Source: Bdellovibrionia bacterium
GTDB lineage: Bacteria > Bdellovibrionota > Bdellovibrionia > Bdellovibrionales > UBA1609
DNA: 53,875 bases
Direction of reading: 5' to 3'
NCBI GenBank assembly: GCA_030432925.1
Contig: JAUILT010000007.1
Location: forward strand, 1 to 53,875
Positions 1 to 8,310 of the stretch are shown here, piece by piece (positions within the stretch are counted from its first letter, which is position 1; each line of letters opens with the position of its first letter). Both the position numbers and the translations under genes were made by a program. A model generated the notes under the pieces. That model ran no database searches. It saw only the letters and a list, made by a program, of their open reading frames with translations, and was not told where the DNA came from.

Positions 1-1
1 A

Positions 2-865
2 AAGCAGTATATGGCCTACATCAAAGCCATGAAGCAACTAGATCTAGAAGTGGCTGGGGAGTTTGTGGCCATGGCAGCCACTTTGATTCAGATCAAAAGT
101 CGAATGTTGCTTCCTACGTACAATGAGGATGGGGAGATTATTGAAGAAGAAGATCCTCGCAAAGAGCTGGTGAATAAACTTTTAGAATACCAAAAATTCA
201 AAGAGGCGGCTGAGCAGCTTTATGAACGTCCACTTTTAGGAAGGGATATTTGGTTACGAGGTAAGCGTGAGTCTGTGGATATGGAAGACGATGGTGAGGT
301 GATCGTTGAAGAAGATAATGCTCTTTTTGCATTGATCTCCTGTTACAGAACTGTTGTAAAAAATATGAAAAAATCAGTTCATAAAGTGGGGACAGAGCTT
401 CAGAGTATTGCTGAGAGGGTTCTTGAGATCAAGCAATCTCTTGTAGTGGGTGTGAGGATTCGTTTTAGTGAGTTGATGGGGCAAACAGGGTCCAAAAGAG
501 ACCAGGCCCTAGTGACATTTTTGTCCTTATTGGAATTAGCTAAAATGGGATTTGTGTCTTTGTTTCAGGCCGATTCTTATTCAGAAATTCATATTGAATC
601 TAAAAAAATGATTGAAGGTGACGCCATCTCCCGAGTTGAGGATTATGAAAGTCATGCTGATGACGAGATCTTGCAGGTGTCATTTGAAGAGGAAGGGCTC
701 TCGCAGGAAGAGGAGTTGGAAGATTACGTAGAGGCGGCCACAGACGAGGAGATTGCGGCAGAGGTGGCCCTATTGGGTGATGAAAAAGGCAGTGAGTCTG
801 TAGAACATAGAGCATCAGAACTCTCGGAGAGGGATCCAAACACAGATCCAGAACCGATGATTTGA
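2..865 (+). CDS. scpA: Segregation and condensation protein A (5' partial)
   Basis: This is the kleisin subunit of the SMC-ScpAB condensin that compacts and separates chromosomes. The visible part carries the ScpA core signature, LDLEVAGEFVAMAATLIQIK followed by SRMLLP, at residues 10-35 of the ORF. In complete ScpA proteins this stretch lies roughly 70 residues in, and the reading frame is open to the window edge (codons KQY precede the listed Met). The true start is therefore outside the window. The C-terminal winged-helix part (around 170-210) is recognisable. It is followed by an acidic, Glu-rich tail of about 70 residues that is longer than usual for the family. scpB follows after 24 bases, the normal order. 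Confidence 0.93.
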   Translation, partial: KQYMAYIKAMKQLDLEVAGEFVAMAATLIQIKSRMLLPTYNEDGEIIEEEDPRKELVNKLLEYQKFKEAAEQLYERPLLGRDIWLRGKRESVDMEDDGEVIVEEDNALFALISCYRTVVKNMKKSVHKVGTELQSIAERVLEIKQSLVVGVRIRFSELMGQTGSKRDQALVTFLSLLELAKMGFVSLFQADSYSEIHIESKKMIEGDAISRVEDYESHADDEILQVSFEEEGLSQEEELEDYVEAATDEEIAAEVALLGDEKGSESVEHRASELSERDPNTDPEPMI

Positions 866-889
866 GTCGAAGAATCAGGAGTGTCTATT

Positions 890-2170
890 ATGACGAAGAA
901 TGATCACGAAATTCAGGAAGAAGGGTTGGAAGTTCAAGAAGAGCTGGAATCCAGCGTCACAGAAGAGCTTGAAGAAGCTCTTGAGGTCTCCGTTGATGGG
1001 ACAGAGCTGGAAGCTTTTGAGTCCGCAGAAATTGAAGAGACAGAGTTCGTCGAGTCAGAGCGCATTCAGTCTATTGTGGAGAGTGTTTTGTTTGCTACAG
1101 AGAAGCCTCAGAGCCTGTCTGTGATCAAACAGGCCTTTAAAGGAACATCTGTGAAAACCAAAGAAATTCGTGAGGCTATTCAGCAGTTAATGATTGATTA
1201 TGCCAGTGGCACTCGTGGATTCACTCTGGAAGAGGTGAATGGCGGTTATCAAATGCGGACCAAGGTAGATAATATGGAATACTTGAAGCGTATGGTAAAG
1301 GCCCGACCCTTCAAGTTATCTGGACCCGCTTTGGAGGTGATGTCTATAGTCGCTTACAAGCAGCCTATCATTAAAGCCCAGATCGACGAAATCCGTGGAG
1401 TGGAGTCGGGTCACTTGCTCAGAGCCCTGATGGAAAAGTCACTGGTTGCTTTCGCTGGAAAGTCTGAATTTCCTGGTAAACCCATGCTTTATCAGACCAC
1501 TCGAAAGTTTCTGGAGATCTTTGGACTTCGTAACCTGAAGGAGCTTCCGAGTCTTTCTGAAATTGATGAATTGATTCCCGAAGGAATTGGTGAAGAAGAG
1601 GAAAAAGAATCTTTGGGTGATATTACTCAGAATATGTCTGAAGAGGTCAAAGATGACTCCTACTCTGAAGGAGAGGAGGAGTTGATGAAGATCACCGAGC
1701 AGTTGTCTGACATCAGTACTAGTTCTGAGTTTTTTGAGCAAGAAAAGGCCCGAGCTAAGGCTAGACGGGATGCAGAAAGAGCTCAGGATATTCGCGATGC
1801 CCTAGAGGTGGATGAAGAGGTTTCCACTCGAGATAAAAATTGGTTGGAACGCTACAACCAGCAATTGGCGGAAAAAGCTGATAAGGGTGAAGAGGAACCT
1901 GCCGCTGAGGCCACGGCAAAGTCTGAGGAAGTTATTTTAGAAGATACTGAGATTGTGACTGCTGCTGTGGAAGAAGATAGCGGTGATTCAAAAGTTGAAG
2001 AACTGGATTCTGCAGAGCTTGTGGCCACAGATGTGGTCGGTGAGCCAGAGTCTGACCTTGACACTGCGGTTAAGAGGTTTGATCGGGAAGAGGAAGAGTC
2101 TAAAGAGGGGTTTGTTGGTGATGTCGATATAGCCCGGTTGAAATCTGATATGGATGTTTTTGAAGAGTAG
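890..2170 (+). CDS. scpB: Segregation and condensation protein B, with long acidic extensions
   Basis: This is the ScpB partner of ScpA in the SMC complex. The two winged-helix domains run from about residue 55 to 230 (SIVESVLFATEKP, then SIVAYKQPIIKAQIDEIRG, and FLEIFGLRNLKELPSL). Typical ScpB is about 180-200 residues. This one has an acidic N-terminal arm of about 55 residues and an acidic, low-complexity C-terminal tail of about 200 residues with no visible domain. I chose ATG 890 over the GTG at 881 because AGGAG lies at 877-881, eight bases before the ATG, and overlaps the GTG. The end overlaps the next gene by 17 bases. Confidence 0.92.
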   Translation: MTKNDHEIQEEGLEVQEELESSVTEELEEALEVSVDGTELEAFESAEIEETEFVESERIQSIVESVLFATEKPQSLSVIKQAFKGTSVKTKEIREAIQQLMIDYASGTRGFTLEEVNGGYQMRTKVDNMEYLKRMVKARPFKLSGPALEVMSIVAYKQPIIKAQIDEIRGVESGHLLRALMEKSLVAFAGKSEFPGKPMLYQTTRKFLEIFGLRNLKELPSLSEIDELIPEGIGEEEEKESLGDITQNMSEEVKDDSYSEGEEELMKITEQLSDISTSSEFFEQEKARAKARRDAERAQDIRDALEVDEEVSTRDKNWLERYNQQLAEKADKGEEEPAAEATAKSEEVILEDTEIVTAAVEEDSGDSKVEELDSAELVATDVVGEPESDLDTAVKRFDREEEESKEGFVGDVDIARLKSDMDVFEE

Positions 2171-2735
2171 TTTTTGGCTCAAAGGCCTGCTTTCATTATT
2201 TTTACTGTATCATTACAGTGCCAGTCTGATTTTACCTAATCAGAGAAGCTACATTGAGCAGCACTTTGGTTTTTTGTTTTATCCCTACTCCAGTACATTA
2301 GGGTTGAACACTCCATGGCAGTTCTTCTCACCCAATCCGTCTAGGAATGTATGGTATGAGTATGAAGTTGTTTACGATCACAACGACGTTGGGGGTGAGC
2401 AAAAAAAAATAGAAGACGGCAGCATGATTTATCGATGGCCACCAGGCTCTGAAAAATCCAATATGTTGCTGCCCAACCATATGAGGTTGGTTTATCACTC
2501 CCGGTTTTCCACGTCGTCAGAAGAAAGAAAACTTTTATTTTTTGCCAACTATTTTTGCCGAAAGCATAAAGGGGCTCAGGCCATCAGCCTGAAAACCTAT
2601 GCCGAAGAGCCGCCAACTCTGGAGAAGCTGGCCATTGATGGCCGAAATATTGAAGAGCTAAAAAATATCAGAGAGTGGCCGGCAGAGATGTATGACTGTG
2701 ATCAGGCTCTGGAGCCAATAGAAAGAGGCCAATAA
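2154..2735 (+). CDS. Membrane-anchored protein paired with HTTM gene
   Basis: I do not recognise a named family with certainty. There is a hydrophobic N-terminal segment (LLSLFLLYHYSASLIL, about residues 12-27). It is followed by a soluble, probably periplasmic region with the motif TPWQFFSPNPSRN near residue 60. The F(F/A)PNP-type motif after one membrane segment recalls small proteins encoded next to HTTM-domain proteins, such as the DUF5819 type, but this is a resemblance only. Two cysteines lie in the C-terminal part. The gene overlaps scpB by 17 bases and touches the HTTM gene (TAA directly followed by ATG), so the two membrane genes are probably co-translated. No strong ribosome binding site precedes the start. 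Confidence 0.75.
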   Translation: MFLKSSFWLKGLLSLFLLYHYSASLILPNQRSYIEQHFGFLFYPYSSTLGLNTPWQFFSPNPSRNVWYEYEVVYDHNDVGGEQKKIEDGSMIYRWPPGSEKSNMLLPNHMRLVYHSRFSTSSEERKLLFFANYFCRKHKGAQAISLKTYAEEPPTLEKLAIDGRNIEELKNIREWPAEMYDCDQALEPIERGQ

Positions 2736-3620
2736 ATGCTGATTCGTCTTTGGAAAGCCTGGGAAATATTTTGGTTTGGCGAAATGGATGGTTACCCGTT
2801 GGGGGTTTTTCGTGCGGTCTTTGCCGGAATTTTGTTTATTATGTACAGCATTCGGGGGCTTGAGTTCCAGCTGTTATTTTCTAACGAGGGACTGATGCCT
2901 TTTGACAGGGCTCAGTTATTTGCACCAGAGACTTATCAGCCACTGTTTTATTGGTTTCCAGAAAGCAACTCTCTTTTAGCCCTATGTTACGTACTATTTC
3001 TTGTGTTACTTTTGGCTCTTTCATTGGGACTGATAGGCCGGAGGCTGTGCTGGCTGGTTTTGTTTTTTCACTTGATGTTTTTTCAACGCAATTACATGAC
3101 TATTTATGGAGCTGACTTGATCAGCAACTTTTTTTTATTGGCCCTGTGCTTTACCAACGCCCATCGGTACTTTAGTTTGCGTCATTGGTTGTTCCCCCAG
3201 TGGAATAGGCCTGAGTCGTCACCGTTGGATACCATGGGTGTGCGCATGATTCAGGTGCAGTTGTGTATCATTTATGGTTTCACTGGTCTTGAAAAAATGA
3301 AGGGCAACGAGTGGTGGGAGGGCACGGCCGTGTGGGCTGTGCTGACAAATGCCCAGCTGAATTTTATGGACTTTAGCTTCTTTCATTATTTTCCGGTGGT
3401 GGTTGTGGTGATGACTTGGGCGACACTCTTGTTTGAAGTGTATTTTCCAGTGGTGATTTGGTTTCAGGGCTTGAGAAAATACTGGTTGAGCATTGGTTTT
3501 TTATTTCACTTGGGTGCGGCTGTATTTATGAGCCTACCTTTTTTCTCCACCATTATGGTTTCATCCTACCTTGTGTTTATGAATAGAAGGCAGATTCAGG
3601 GACCATTAGGCATAAAATAA
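2736..3620 (+). CDS. HTTM-domain (vitamin K-dependent gamma-carboxylase-like) membrane protein
   Basis: This is a polytopic membrane protein of the HTTM / VKG-carboxylase-like family. The hallmarks are an N-terminal PLGVFRAVFAGILFI helix, YGADLISNFFLLALCFTNAH near residue 130, and IYGFTGLEKMKGNEWWEGTAVW near 180-200, the conserved loop before the last helices. About seven to eight hydrophobic segments are visible over 294 residues. Family members include eukaryotic gamma-glutamyl carboxylase, but most bacterial HTTM proteins have no known reaction. No carboxylation role should be assumed. It starts directly after the stop of the upstream membrane protein. Its 3' end faces the 167-bp inverted-repeat element. 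Confidence 0.85.
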   Translation: MLIRLWKAWEIFWFGEMDGYPLGVFRAVFAGILFIMYSIRGLEFQLLFSNEGLMPFDRAQLFAPETYQPLFYWFPESNSLLALCYVLFLVLLLALSLGLIGRRLCWLVLFFHLMFFQRNYMTIYGADLISNFFLLALCFTNAHRYFSLRHWLFPQWNRPESSPLDTMGVRMIQVQLCIIYGFTGLEKMKGNEWWEGTAVWAVLTNAQLNFMDFSFFHYFPVVVVVMTWATLLFEVYFPVVIWFQGLRKYWLSIGFLFHLGAAVFMSLPFFSTIMVSSYLVFMNRRQIQGPLGIK

Positions 3621-3657
3621 AACCACTGAACATGTCTCTATCCCTCATGGATTATGA

Positions 3658-3824
3658 CTAGTGTCGTAACCAATAAAATTTTTCACCCCCAGCGCAGGAA
3701 TTTTTGAGCAAATTCAATGCGAGACGACGAAGGACTGGCCAGAAGCCAATTCGAGGAGGAGCAAATTGGAGTTGCTTAAAAATAACCAGCTGGGGGTGAA
3801 AAATTTTATTGGTTACGACACTAG
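3658..3824. mobile_element. 167-bp MITE-like element with perfect 36-bp terminal inverted repeats
   Basis: The left arm 3658-3693 begins CTAGTGTCGTAACC and the right arm 3789-3824 ends GGTTACGACACTAG. The two are exact reverse complements over 36 bases, with about 95 bases between them and no gene inside. I see no clear target duplication outside the arms. The size and perfect ends suit a small non-autonomous transposable element. As RNA it would also form a strong hairpin able to end transcription from both convergent neighbours. The outermost CTA at 3821-3823 is the stop codon of the minus-strand oxidoreductase. No second copy was seen in this window. Confidence 0.7.
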
Positions 3825-5368
3825 CAATGAAGTTTTTCAAAAATGGTCTCAGCCACACGGATTCCGTCACAGGCAGCACTAGTAATTCCTCCTGCATAAC
3901 CAGCCCCTTCTCCTGTGGGATACAGGCCAGGATGAGAAACACTCTCTAGAGTATTGGAGTTTCTGGTGATTCTCAAAGGGCAAGAGGTTCTGGACTCCAC
4001 CCCAAAAAATTCGGCCTCATGACTGATAAACCCTTTCATTCGGCGGTCAAAAACCTCAAGGGCCTCAACTAAGTGGCTGTGAATGGAGCTATTGAACAGT
4101 CGGTCTAAACGGGTGGCGACACCGCCAGAGGGGGATGAGCCTTTGCTTACTTCCCCCGGTCTTTTATGAATAAAATCTATCACTCGTTGTTTGGGGAGCT
4201 GTTTATTGCCACCTGCTTTTTGAACAGCTTGATACCCTGCTACTTCCAATGAATTTCTGAATTTCAAGCCTGCAAATACATCATCAGAGCCAAAGCTACC
4301 TTCATGATCAAGACTCACTACAATGGCAGAGTTGGCATATTTTGAACTGCGATTGAAGTTGCTCATGCCGTTACTGACAACCTGTCCCTCTTTGGTGCCA
4401 CTAGAAAGAACATAGCCCCCGGGACACATGCAGAACGAATAAACCCCTGTGCTTGTTGCCGTATTGTGATGGGTCAATCGGTAGTTGGCGGCACCTAGCT
4501 TGGGGTGTTCGGCATATTCGCGGTACTGGATTTTATTAATAGCTGATTGGGGGTGTTCAATTCGAAGTCCCATAGCAAAGGACTTGCCCTCCATAAAAAC
4601 TCCACGCCGGTGTAGGGTTTTAAAAATATCATCAGCAGAATGGCCGCAGGCCAGAACCAAGTGATCTCCATAGAACTCCTTTCCGGTGTGGGTTTTTAAT
4701 CCTGTAACCTGACCAGAGGTATCAAATAAAAAATCCTCTACGGTTGTATCAAAGTGGAGCTTGGCCCCATGACGAATGAGGTATTGACGTAGCTTTGGAA
4801 TCAGTCGACGGATTTTATCGGATCCCACGTGGGGGTTGGAGAGATAAAGAATTTCTTCAGGGGCTCCAAACTTAACAAGTCGATGTAATACGTAAGGGAT
4901 ATAGGGGCTTTTGATTCGGGTGATCAGCTTTCCATCAGAGTACAGGCCGGCCCCACCCTCGCCAAAGCCCACATTGTTTTTTTCATTGAGTTCTCCATAG
5001 CGCCAAAAGCGATTGATTTTAAAAATGCGTTTTTCTGCAATAGATCCTTGTTCAAACACTTCACAGGAAACTCCTCTTTCCACAAGGCGGAGAGCTGCAA
5101 ATAAACCGGCGGGGCCGGCGCCAACAATCAACACCGGCTTTTTGGGAGGTGTGGAAAGGGTTTCTAGTGGAAGATCCTTAGGGGGTACAGGCTCATTGGG
5201 GCCATAGACCTCCACAGAATAGACAAAATGGGGAGGGCTTTGCTTTTTCCTGGCATCGATGGATTTTTTCAAGACATGGAAATGAGAATAATCAGGCATC
5301 ATCCATGAAATCTTTTCTTCAAGGTCTTCATCGAGCCCAATTTTTAGGTCATTCCATATTTTTGACAT
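3821..5368 (-). CDS. FAD-dependent oxidoreductase (COG2509-like dehydrogenase)
   Basis: This is a flavoprotein of the uncharacterised FAD-dependent dehydrogenase group. A Rossmann FAD motif, LIVGAGPAGLFAALRLVERG, lies at about residues 80-99. There is an internal VGFGEGGAGLYSDGKL stretch near 133. The C-terminal FAD-binding end is GLYPTGEGAGYAGGITSAAC, typical of this family. The roughly 75-residue region before the Rossmann motif matches the N-terminal extension of these proteins. The substrate is unknown. The gene is divergent from psd with about 60 bases between starts. Its last codon and stop (CTTCATTGC TAG on the coding strand) run into the terminal repeat of the 167-bp element, so the natural C-terminus may have been trimmed or replaced. 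Confidence 0.88.
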   Translation of the reverse strand: MSKIWNDLKIGLDEDLEEKISWMMPDYSHFHVLKKSIDARKKQSPPHFVYSVEVYGPNEPVPPKDLPLETLSTPPKKPVLIVGAGPAGLFAALRLVERGVSCEVFEQGSIAEKRIFKINRFWRYGELNEKNNVGFGEGGAGLYSDGKLITRIKSPYIPYVLHRLVKFGAPEEILYLSNPHVGSDKIRRLIPKLRQYLIRHGAKLHFDTTVEDFLFDTSGQVTGLKTHTGKEFYGDHLVLACGHSADDIFKTLHRRGVFMEGKSFAMGLRIEHPQSAINKIQYREYAEHPKLGAANYRLTHHNTATSTGVYSFCMCPGGYVLSSGTKEGQVVSNGMSNFNRSSKYANSAIVVSLDHEGSFGSDDVFAGLKFRNSLEVAGYQAVQKAGGNKQLPKQRVIDFIHKRPGEVSKGSSPSGGVATRLDRLFNSSIHSHLVEALEVFDRRMKGFISHEAEFFGVESRTSCPLRITRNSNTLESVSHPGLYPTGEGAGYAGGITSAACDGIRVAETIFEKLHC

Positions 5369-5427
5369 CGCGAAGAGGGTATCAGAGGGTTGCCTACGGT
5401 GTCATTATCTGTTCATATGTTCCAGTT

Positions 5428-6252
5428 ATGCAGTCTGTATTGTTTTTTCTTGTTCGTTTGAGTCCTAAAAATTGGTTGTCCCGGCAGTGGGGGCGGATGG
5501 CCATGCTTAAGCAACCCAGGTGGCTGGTGAGGCCTCTCATGCAATGGTTTGCCGGATACTATCAGTTGAGGTTGGATGAGGCCGCTTTGGAGTTTGGTGC
5601 CTTTGAGAGCCTGGATGAAATGTTCACTCGTGAATTAAAGCCGGGACTTCGTCCCATACAGGGAGACTTGATTCATCCAGCAGACTCAAAAATTGCTCAA
5701 GTGGGGCTTGTGTCAGAGGGGCAAATTCTTCAGGTCAAGGGGTGGACTTACTCAGTGGGAGAGTTGATTGGGGAGGGGCAGCAAGCTGCAGAGTTTGAAC
5801 AGGGCACTTTTGTTACATATTATCTTTGTCCTACAGACTATCATAGAGTGCACTCGCCAGTTGATGGCCGTCTGGTTCGGGTCCGCCATATTCCAGGAAC
5901 ACTTTGGCCCGTTAATCCGTACAGTGTGGAGCATGTTAAAAACTTATTTGCCATCAACGAGCGAGTCATCTTTGAACTAGAAACAGCTTATGGTGTTGTT
6001 ATTGTTGTTATGGTGGGGGCCACCAACGTGGGAAAAATCAGTATTTCTACAGGGCCTGATTGGGTGTCTAACTGTGGAAATATTCATACAGTACGGGAGA
6101 AAGCTCTGGAAGAGCCTTTGGAGATTGAAGCGGGTCAAGAGCTGGGAATCTTTCATTTGGGGAGTACTGTAGTGGTCTTGTACCCTAGGGAGGTAGAGGT
6201 TAAAAATGCCTCTCTTGGCACCGATGTCCTAATGGGTCAACCACTTCGCTAG
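5428..6252 (+). CDS. psd: Phosphatidylserine decarboxylase proenzyme
   Basis: The enzyme converts phosphatidylserine to phosphatidylethanolamine at the inner membrane. The self-cleavage site that forms the pyruvoyl group is visible as LGST in FHLGSTVVVLYP, near residues 244-247 of 274. Other family blocks are ESLDEMFTRELKPGLRP, IHPADSKIAQVG, TYYLCPTDYHRVHSPVDG and NERVIFELET. The ORF-track start at 5305 would place 41 extra residues antisense to the oxidoreductase. ATG 5428 gives the usual length of a bacterial psd, although no strong Shine-Dalgarno sequence is evident. The gene is divergent from the oxidoreductase, and the ferredoxin gene faces it at the 3' side. Confidence 0.93.
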   Translation: MQSVLFFLVRLSPKNWLSRQWGRMAMLKQPRWLVRPLMQWFAGYYQLRLDEAALEFGAFESLDEMFTRELKPGLRPIQGDLIHPADSKIAQVGLVSEGQILQVKGWTYSVGELIGEGQQAAEFEQGTFVTYYLCPTDYHRVHSPVDGRLVRVRHIPGTLWPVNPYSVEHVKNLFAINERVIFELETAYGVVIVVMVGATNVGKISISTGPDWVSNCGNIHTVREKALEEPLEIEAGQELGIFHLGSTVVVLYPREVEVKNASLGTDVLMGQPLR

Positions 6253-6264
6253 CAGGCCTGCTAG

Positions 6265-6501
6265 CTAGGACTCGCCGTCATTTCCTATGGCTTCGACGGG
6301 GCAGGCTTCCATGGCCTCACGGCAAAGGTCTTCTTCGTCCTCGGAGCGAGGTTGAGTGGTAACAAAGGCATGGCCGTCATCTTCATCCATTGAAAAATTG
6401 TCAGGAGCTGCTAGGACACAGGCATCACAGGCAATACATTCGTCATCAACGTAATACTTGCCCTCCACATTCTCCGGGTATTTGTTTTCTTTGGTCGCCA
6501 T
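6265..6501 (-). CDS. Ferredoxin, single [4Fe-4S] type
   Basis: This is a small acidic electron carrier of 78 residues. The cluster ligands are CIACDACVLAAPDNF (first three cysteines) and a distant CPVEAI (fourth). This is the pattern of monocluster [4Fe-4S] ferredoxins of the Fer4_15 type. The Asp-Glu-rich middle (SMDEDDGHAF) is typical. The partner protein is not indicated by the neighbours. It is transcribed away from prfC, with about 146 bases between the two starts, and converges on psd. Confidence 0.9.
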   Translation of the reverse strand: MATKENKYPENVEGKYYVDDECIACDACVLAAPDNFSMDEDDGHAFVTTQPRSEDEEDLCREAMEACPVEAIGNDGES

Positions 6502-6647
6502 GGCACAATCCTATATACGCTTTTAATATACCTATATTGGCTGAAAGAAATCAACCGATAAAAAGCGCTGGCAAAGTATATCCAAAAAAACCAAAAAATG
6601 CTAAGAAGCTGTGGACTCTTCAAACAGCTTCTAAAGGTTTTATCACT

Positions 6648-8237
6648 ATGAATCATACACTGACTTTTTCGCAGCAAGTAGATCGTCGTCGGACTTTTGC
6701 CATAATTTCCCACCCGGATGCAGGTAAAACCACAATCACTGAGAAAATTCTTTGGCAGGGTGGAGTGATCCGTGAGGCAGGTGAGGTCAAGGGCAAGTCA
6801 GGCACCAAAAAAGCCATGTCTGACTGGATGTCTTTAGAGCAAGAAAGAGGAGTGTCCATCACTTCCTCGGTCATGCAGTTTGAGTTTGAGGGGTTGGTTG
6901 TGAACCTTTTGGATACCCCTGGGCACAAAGATTTTGGTGAAGACACCTATCGAACCCTGATCGCTGCCGACAGTGCAGCCATGTTGATCGACGCTGCCAA
7001 AGGGGTAGAAAAGCAAACCAGAAAACTTTATGAAGTTTGTCAGATGCGTAACATACCTATCTTCACCTTTGCCAATAAAATGGATAGAGAGGGGAAGGAT
7101 CCTCTGGCATTGATTGATGATGTGGAGAGCACTCTGAAGATTAAATGTTATCCTGTGACTTGGCCCATTGGGATGGGAGATCGCTTTCAAGGTCTTTATC
7201 ATAGGCTGAAAAATCAGGTGTATTTGTTTGAGCGAGGGCGTGTTGAACCAGAGATAAAAGATGTTTCTAATTGGGAGGATTCAGCTATTCAACCATTTCT
7301 GAGAGAGGATAACTACGAGAAGTTCATGGAGGAAATGGAGCTTTTAGAAATTGCCATAGGGCCCTTTGAGCAGCAGGAGTTTCTGGCTGGCAAAGTCTCT
7401 CCCATGACCTTTGGATCCGCTAAATATAATTGGGGCGTGGATCTATTTATGGATCTTTTTGCTGAGCACAGCCCAAGGCCACAGGTGCGCCAGGCGGAAG
7501 AGGGAGAGGTGGATCCAAAAGATAAAAAATTCTCTGCCTTTGCATTTAAAGTGCAAGCCAACATGGATAAAAGACACAGGGATAGAGTTGCTTTTTTTAG
7601 AATTTGTTCTGGTAAATTTGAGCGAGGCATGAAGGTTAAACATATGCGATTGGGGAGGGACATACGACTGTCTTATGCCAATCAGTTTATGGCCGGGGAC
7701 AGGGAGACTGTAGAAGAGGCCTATCCTGGAGATATTCTGGGGGTGATTGACACTGGAAATATTAAAATTGGGGATACTATTACAGATGGTAAATCCCTTC
7801 ATTTTGATGCTATCCCTCGGTTTTCTCCTGAGATTTTTGGCAGGTTAAGCATCAAGGACCCACTGAAACGCAAGCAACTTCAAAAAGGGGTTCAGCAACT
7901 GGCCGAAGAGGGGACAATCCAGTTGTTTTATGACCCTGTTGTGGGAAAGCAGGACCCCGTTGTAGGCGTTGTGGGGGAGCTTCAATTCGATGTATTATTG
8001 CACCGCCTCAATGAGGAATATAAGTTGGATGCCAAGTTAGAGCGAATGTCTTTTTCAGTAGCCCGATGGCCCATTACGGAAGAGGGTGAGAGGCCTAAGG
8101 GCGCGATCAATGGCAATGCCAGAATATTTATTGATGAAGATGAAAACCCTGTGGTCTTGTTGGAGCAGGAGTGGGATCTCAACTGGCTGCAACGAGAGAA
8201 CCCGGGCATGCAATTTAATATCACTGCGTCCCTTTGA
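6648..8237 (+). CDS. prfC: Peptide chain release factor 3
   Basis: RF3 is the GTPase that recycles RF1/RF2 after translation termination. The GTPase motifs are IISHPDAGKTTITEK (P-loop, residues 19-33), GVSITSS (switch I), DTPGHKDFGED (switch II) and FANKMDREGKDP (NKxD). Domain II and III blocks such as FAFKVQANMDKRHRDR and VVGVVGELQFDVL follow. Starting at ATG 6648 gives 529 residues, which is the length of E. coli RF3. The longer ORF-track start at 6390 would run antisense through the ferredoxin gene and is rejected. Confidence 0.97.
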   Translation: MNHTLTFSQQVDRRRTFAIISHPDAGKTTITEKILWQGGVIREAGEVKGKSGTKKAMSDWMSLEQERGVSITSSVMQFEFEGLVVNLLDTPGHKDFGEDTYRTLIAADSAAMLIDAAKGVEKQTRKLYEVCQMRNIPIFTFANKMDREGKDPLALIDDVESTLKIKCYPVTWPIGMGDRFQGLYHRLKNQVYLFERGRVEPEIKDVSNWEDSAIQPFLREDNYEKFMEEMELLEIAIGPFEQQEFLAGKVSPMTFGSAKYNWGVDLFMDLFAEHSPRPQVRQAEEGEVDPKDKKFSAFAFKVQANMDKRHRDRVAFFRICSGKFERGMKVKHMRLGRDIRLSYANQFMAGDRETVEEAYPGDILGVIDTGNIKIGDTITDGKSLHFDAIPRFSPEIFGRLSIKDPLKRKQLQKGVQQLAEEGTIQLFYDPVVGKQDPVVGVVGELQFDVLLHRLNEEYKLDAKLERMSFSVARWPITEEGERPKGAINGNARIFIDEDENPVVLLEQEWDLNWLQRENPGMQFNITASL

Positions 8238-8310
8238 CTCTTCTAAAATTTGCATTACTCTTGATGAATAAAAAAGTCATTCAAAATGAAAAAGGCAGAA
8301 GGACGCAGTG

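Noticed and set aside
600-839. 79-aa minus-strand ORF inside scpA
   Set aside because: It is the antisense shadow of the acidic scpA tail (Pro/Leu-rich composition) without a ribosome binding site.
3658-3942. 94-aa minus-strand ORF through the inverted-repeat element
   Set aside because: It overlaps the oxidoreductase coding region in another frame and its product has no recognisable feature.
5305-5427. N-terminal extension of phosphatidylserine decarboxylase
   Set aside because: It overlaps the divergent oxidoreductase start antisense and has no family match.
6390-6647. Longer N-terminus for release factor 3
   Set aside because: The extra 86 codons run antisense to the ferredoxin gene, and the family begins at the Met at 6648.
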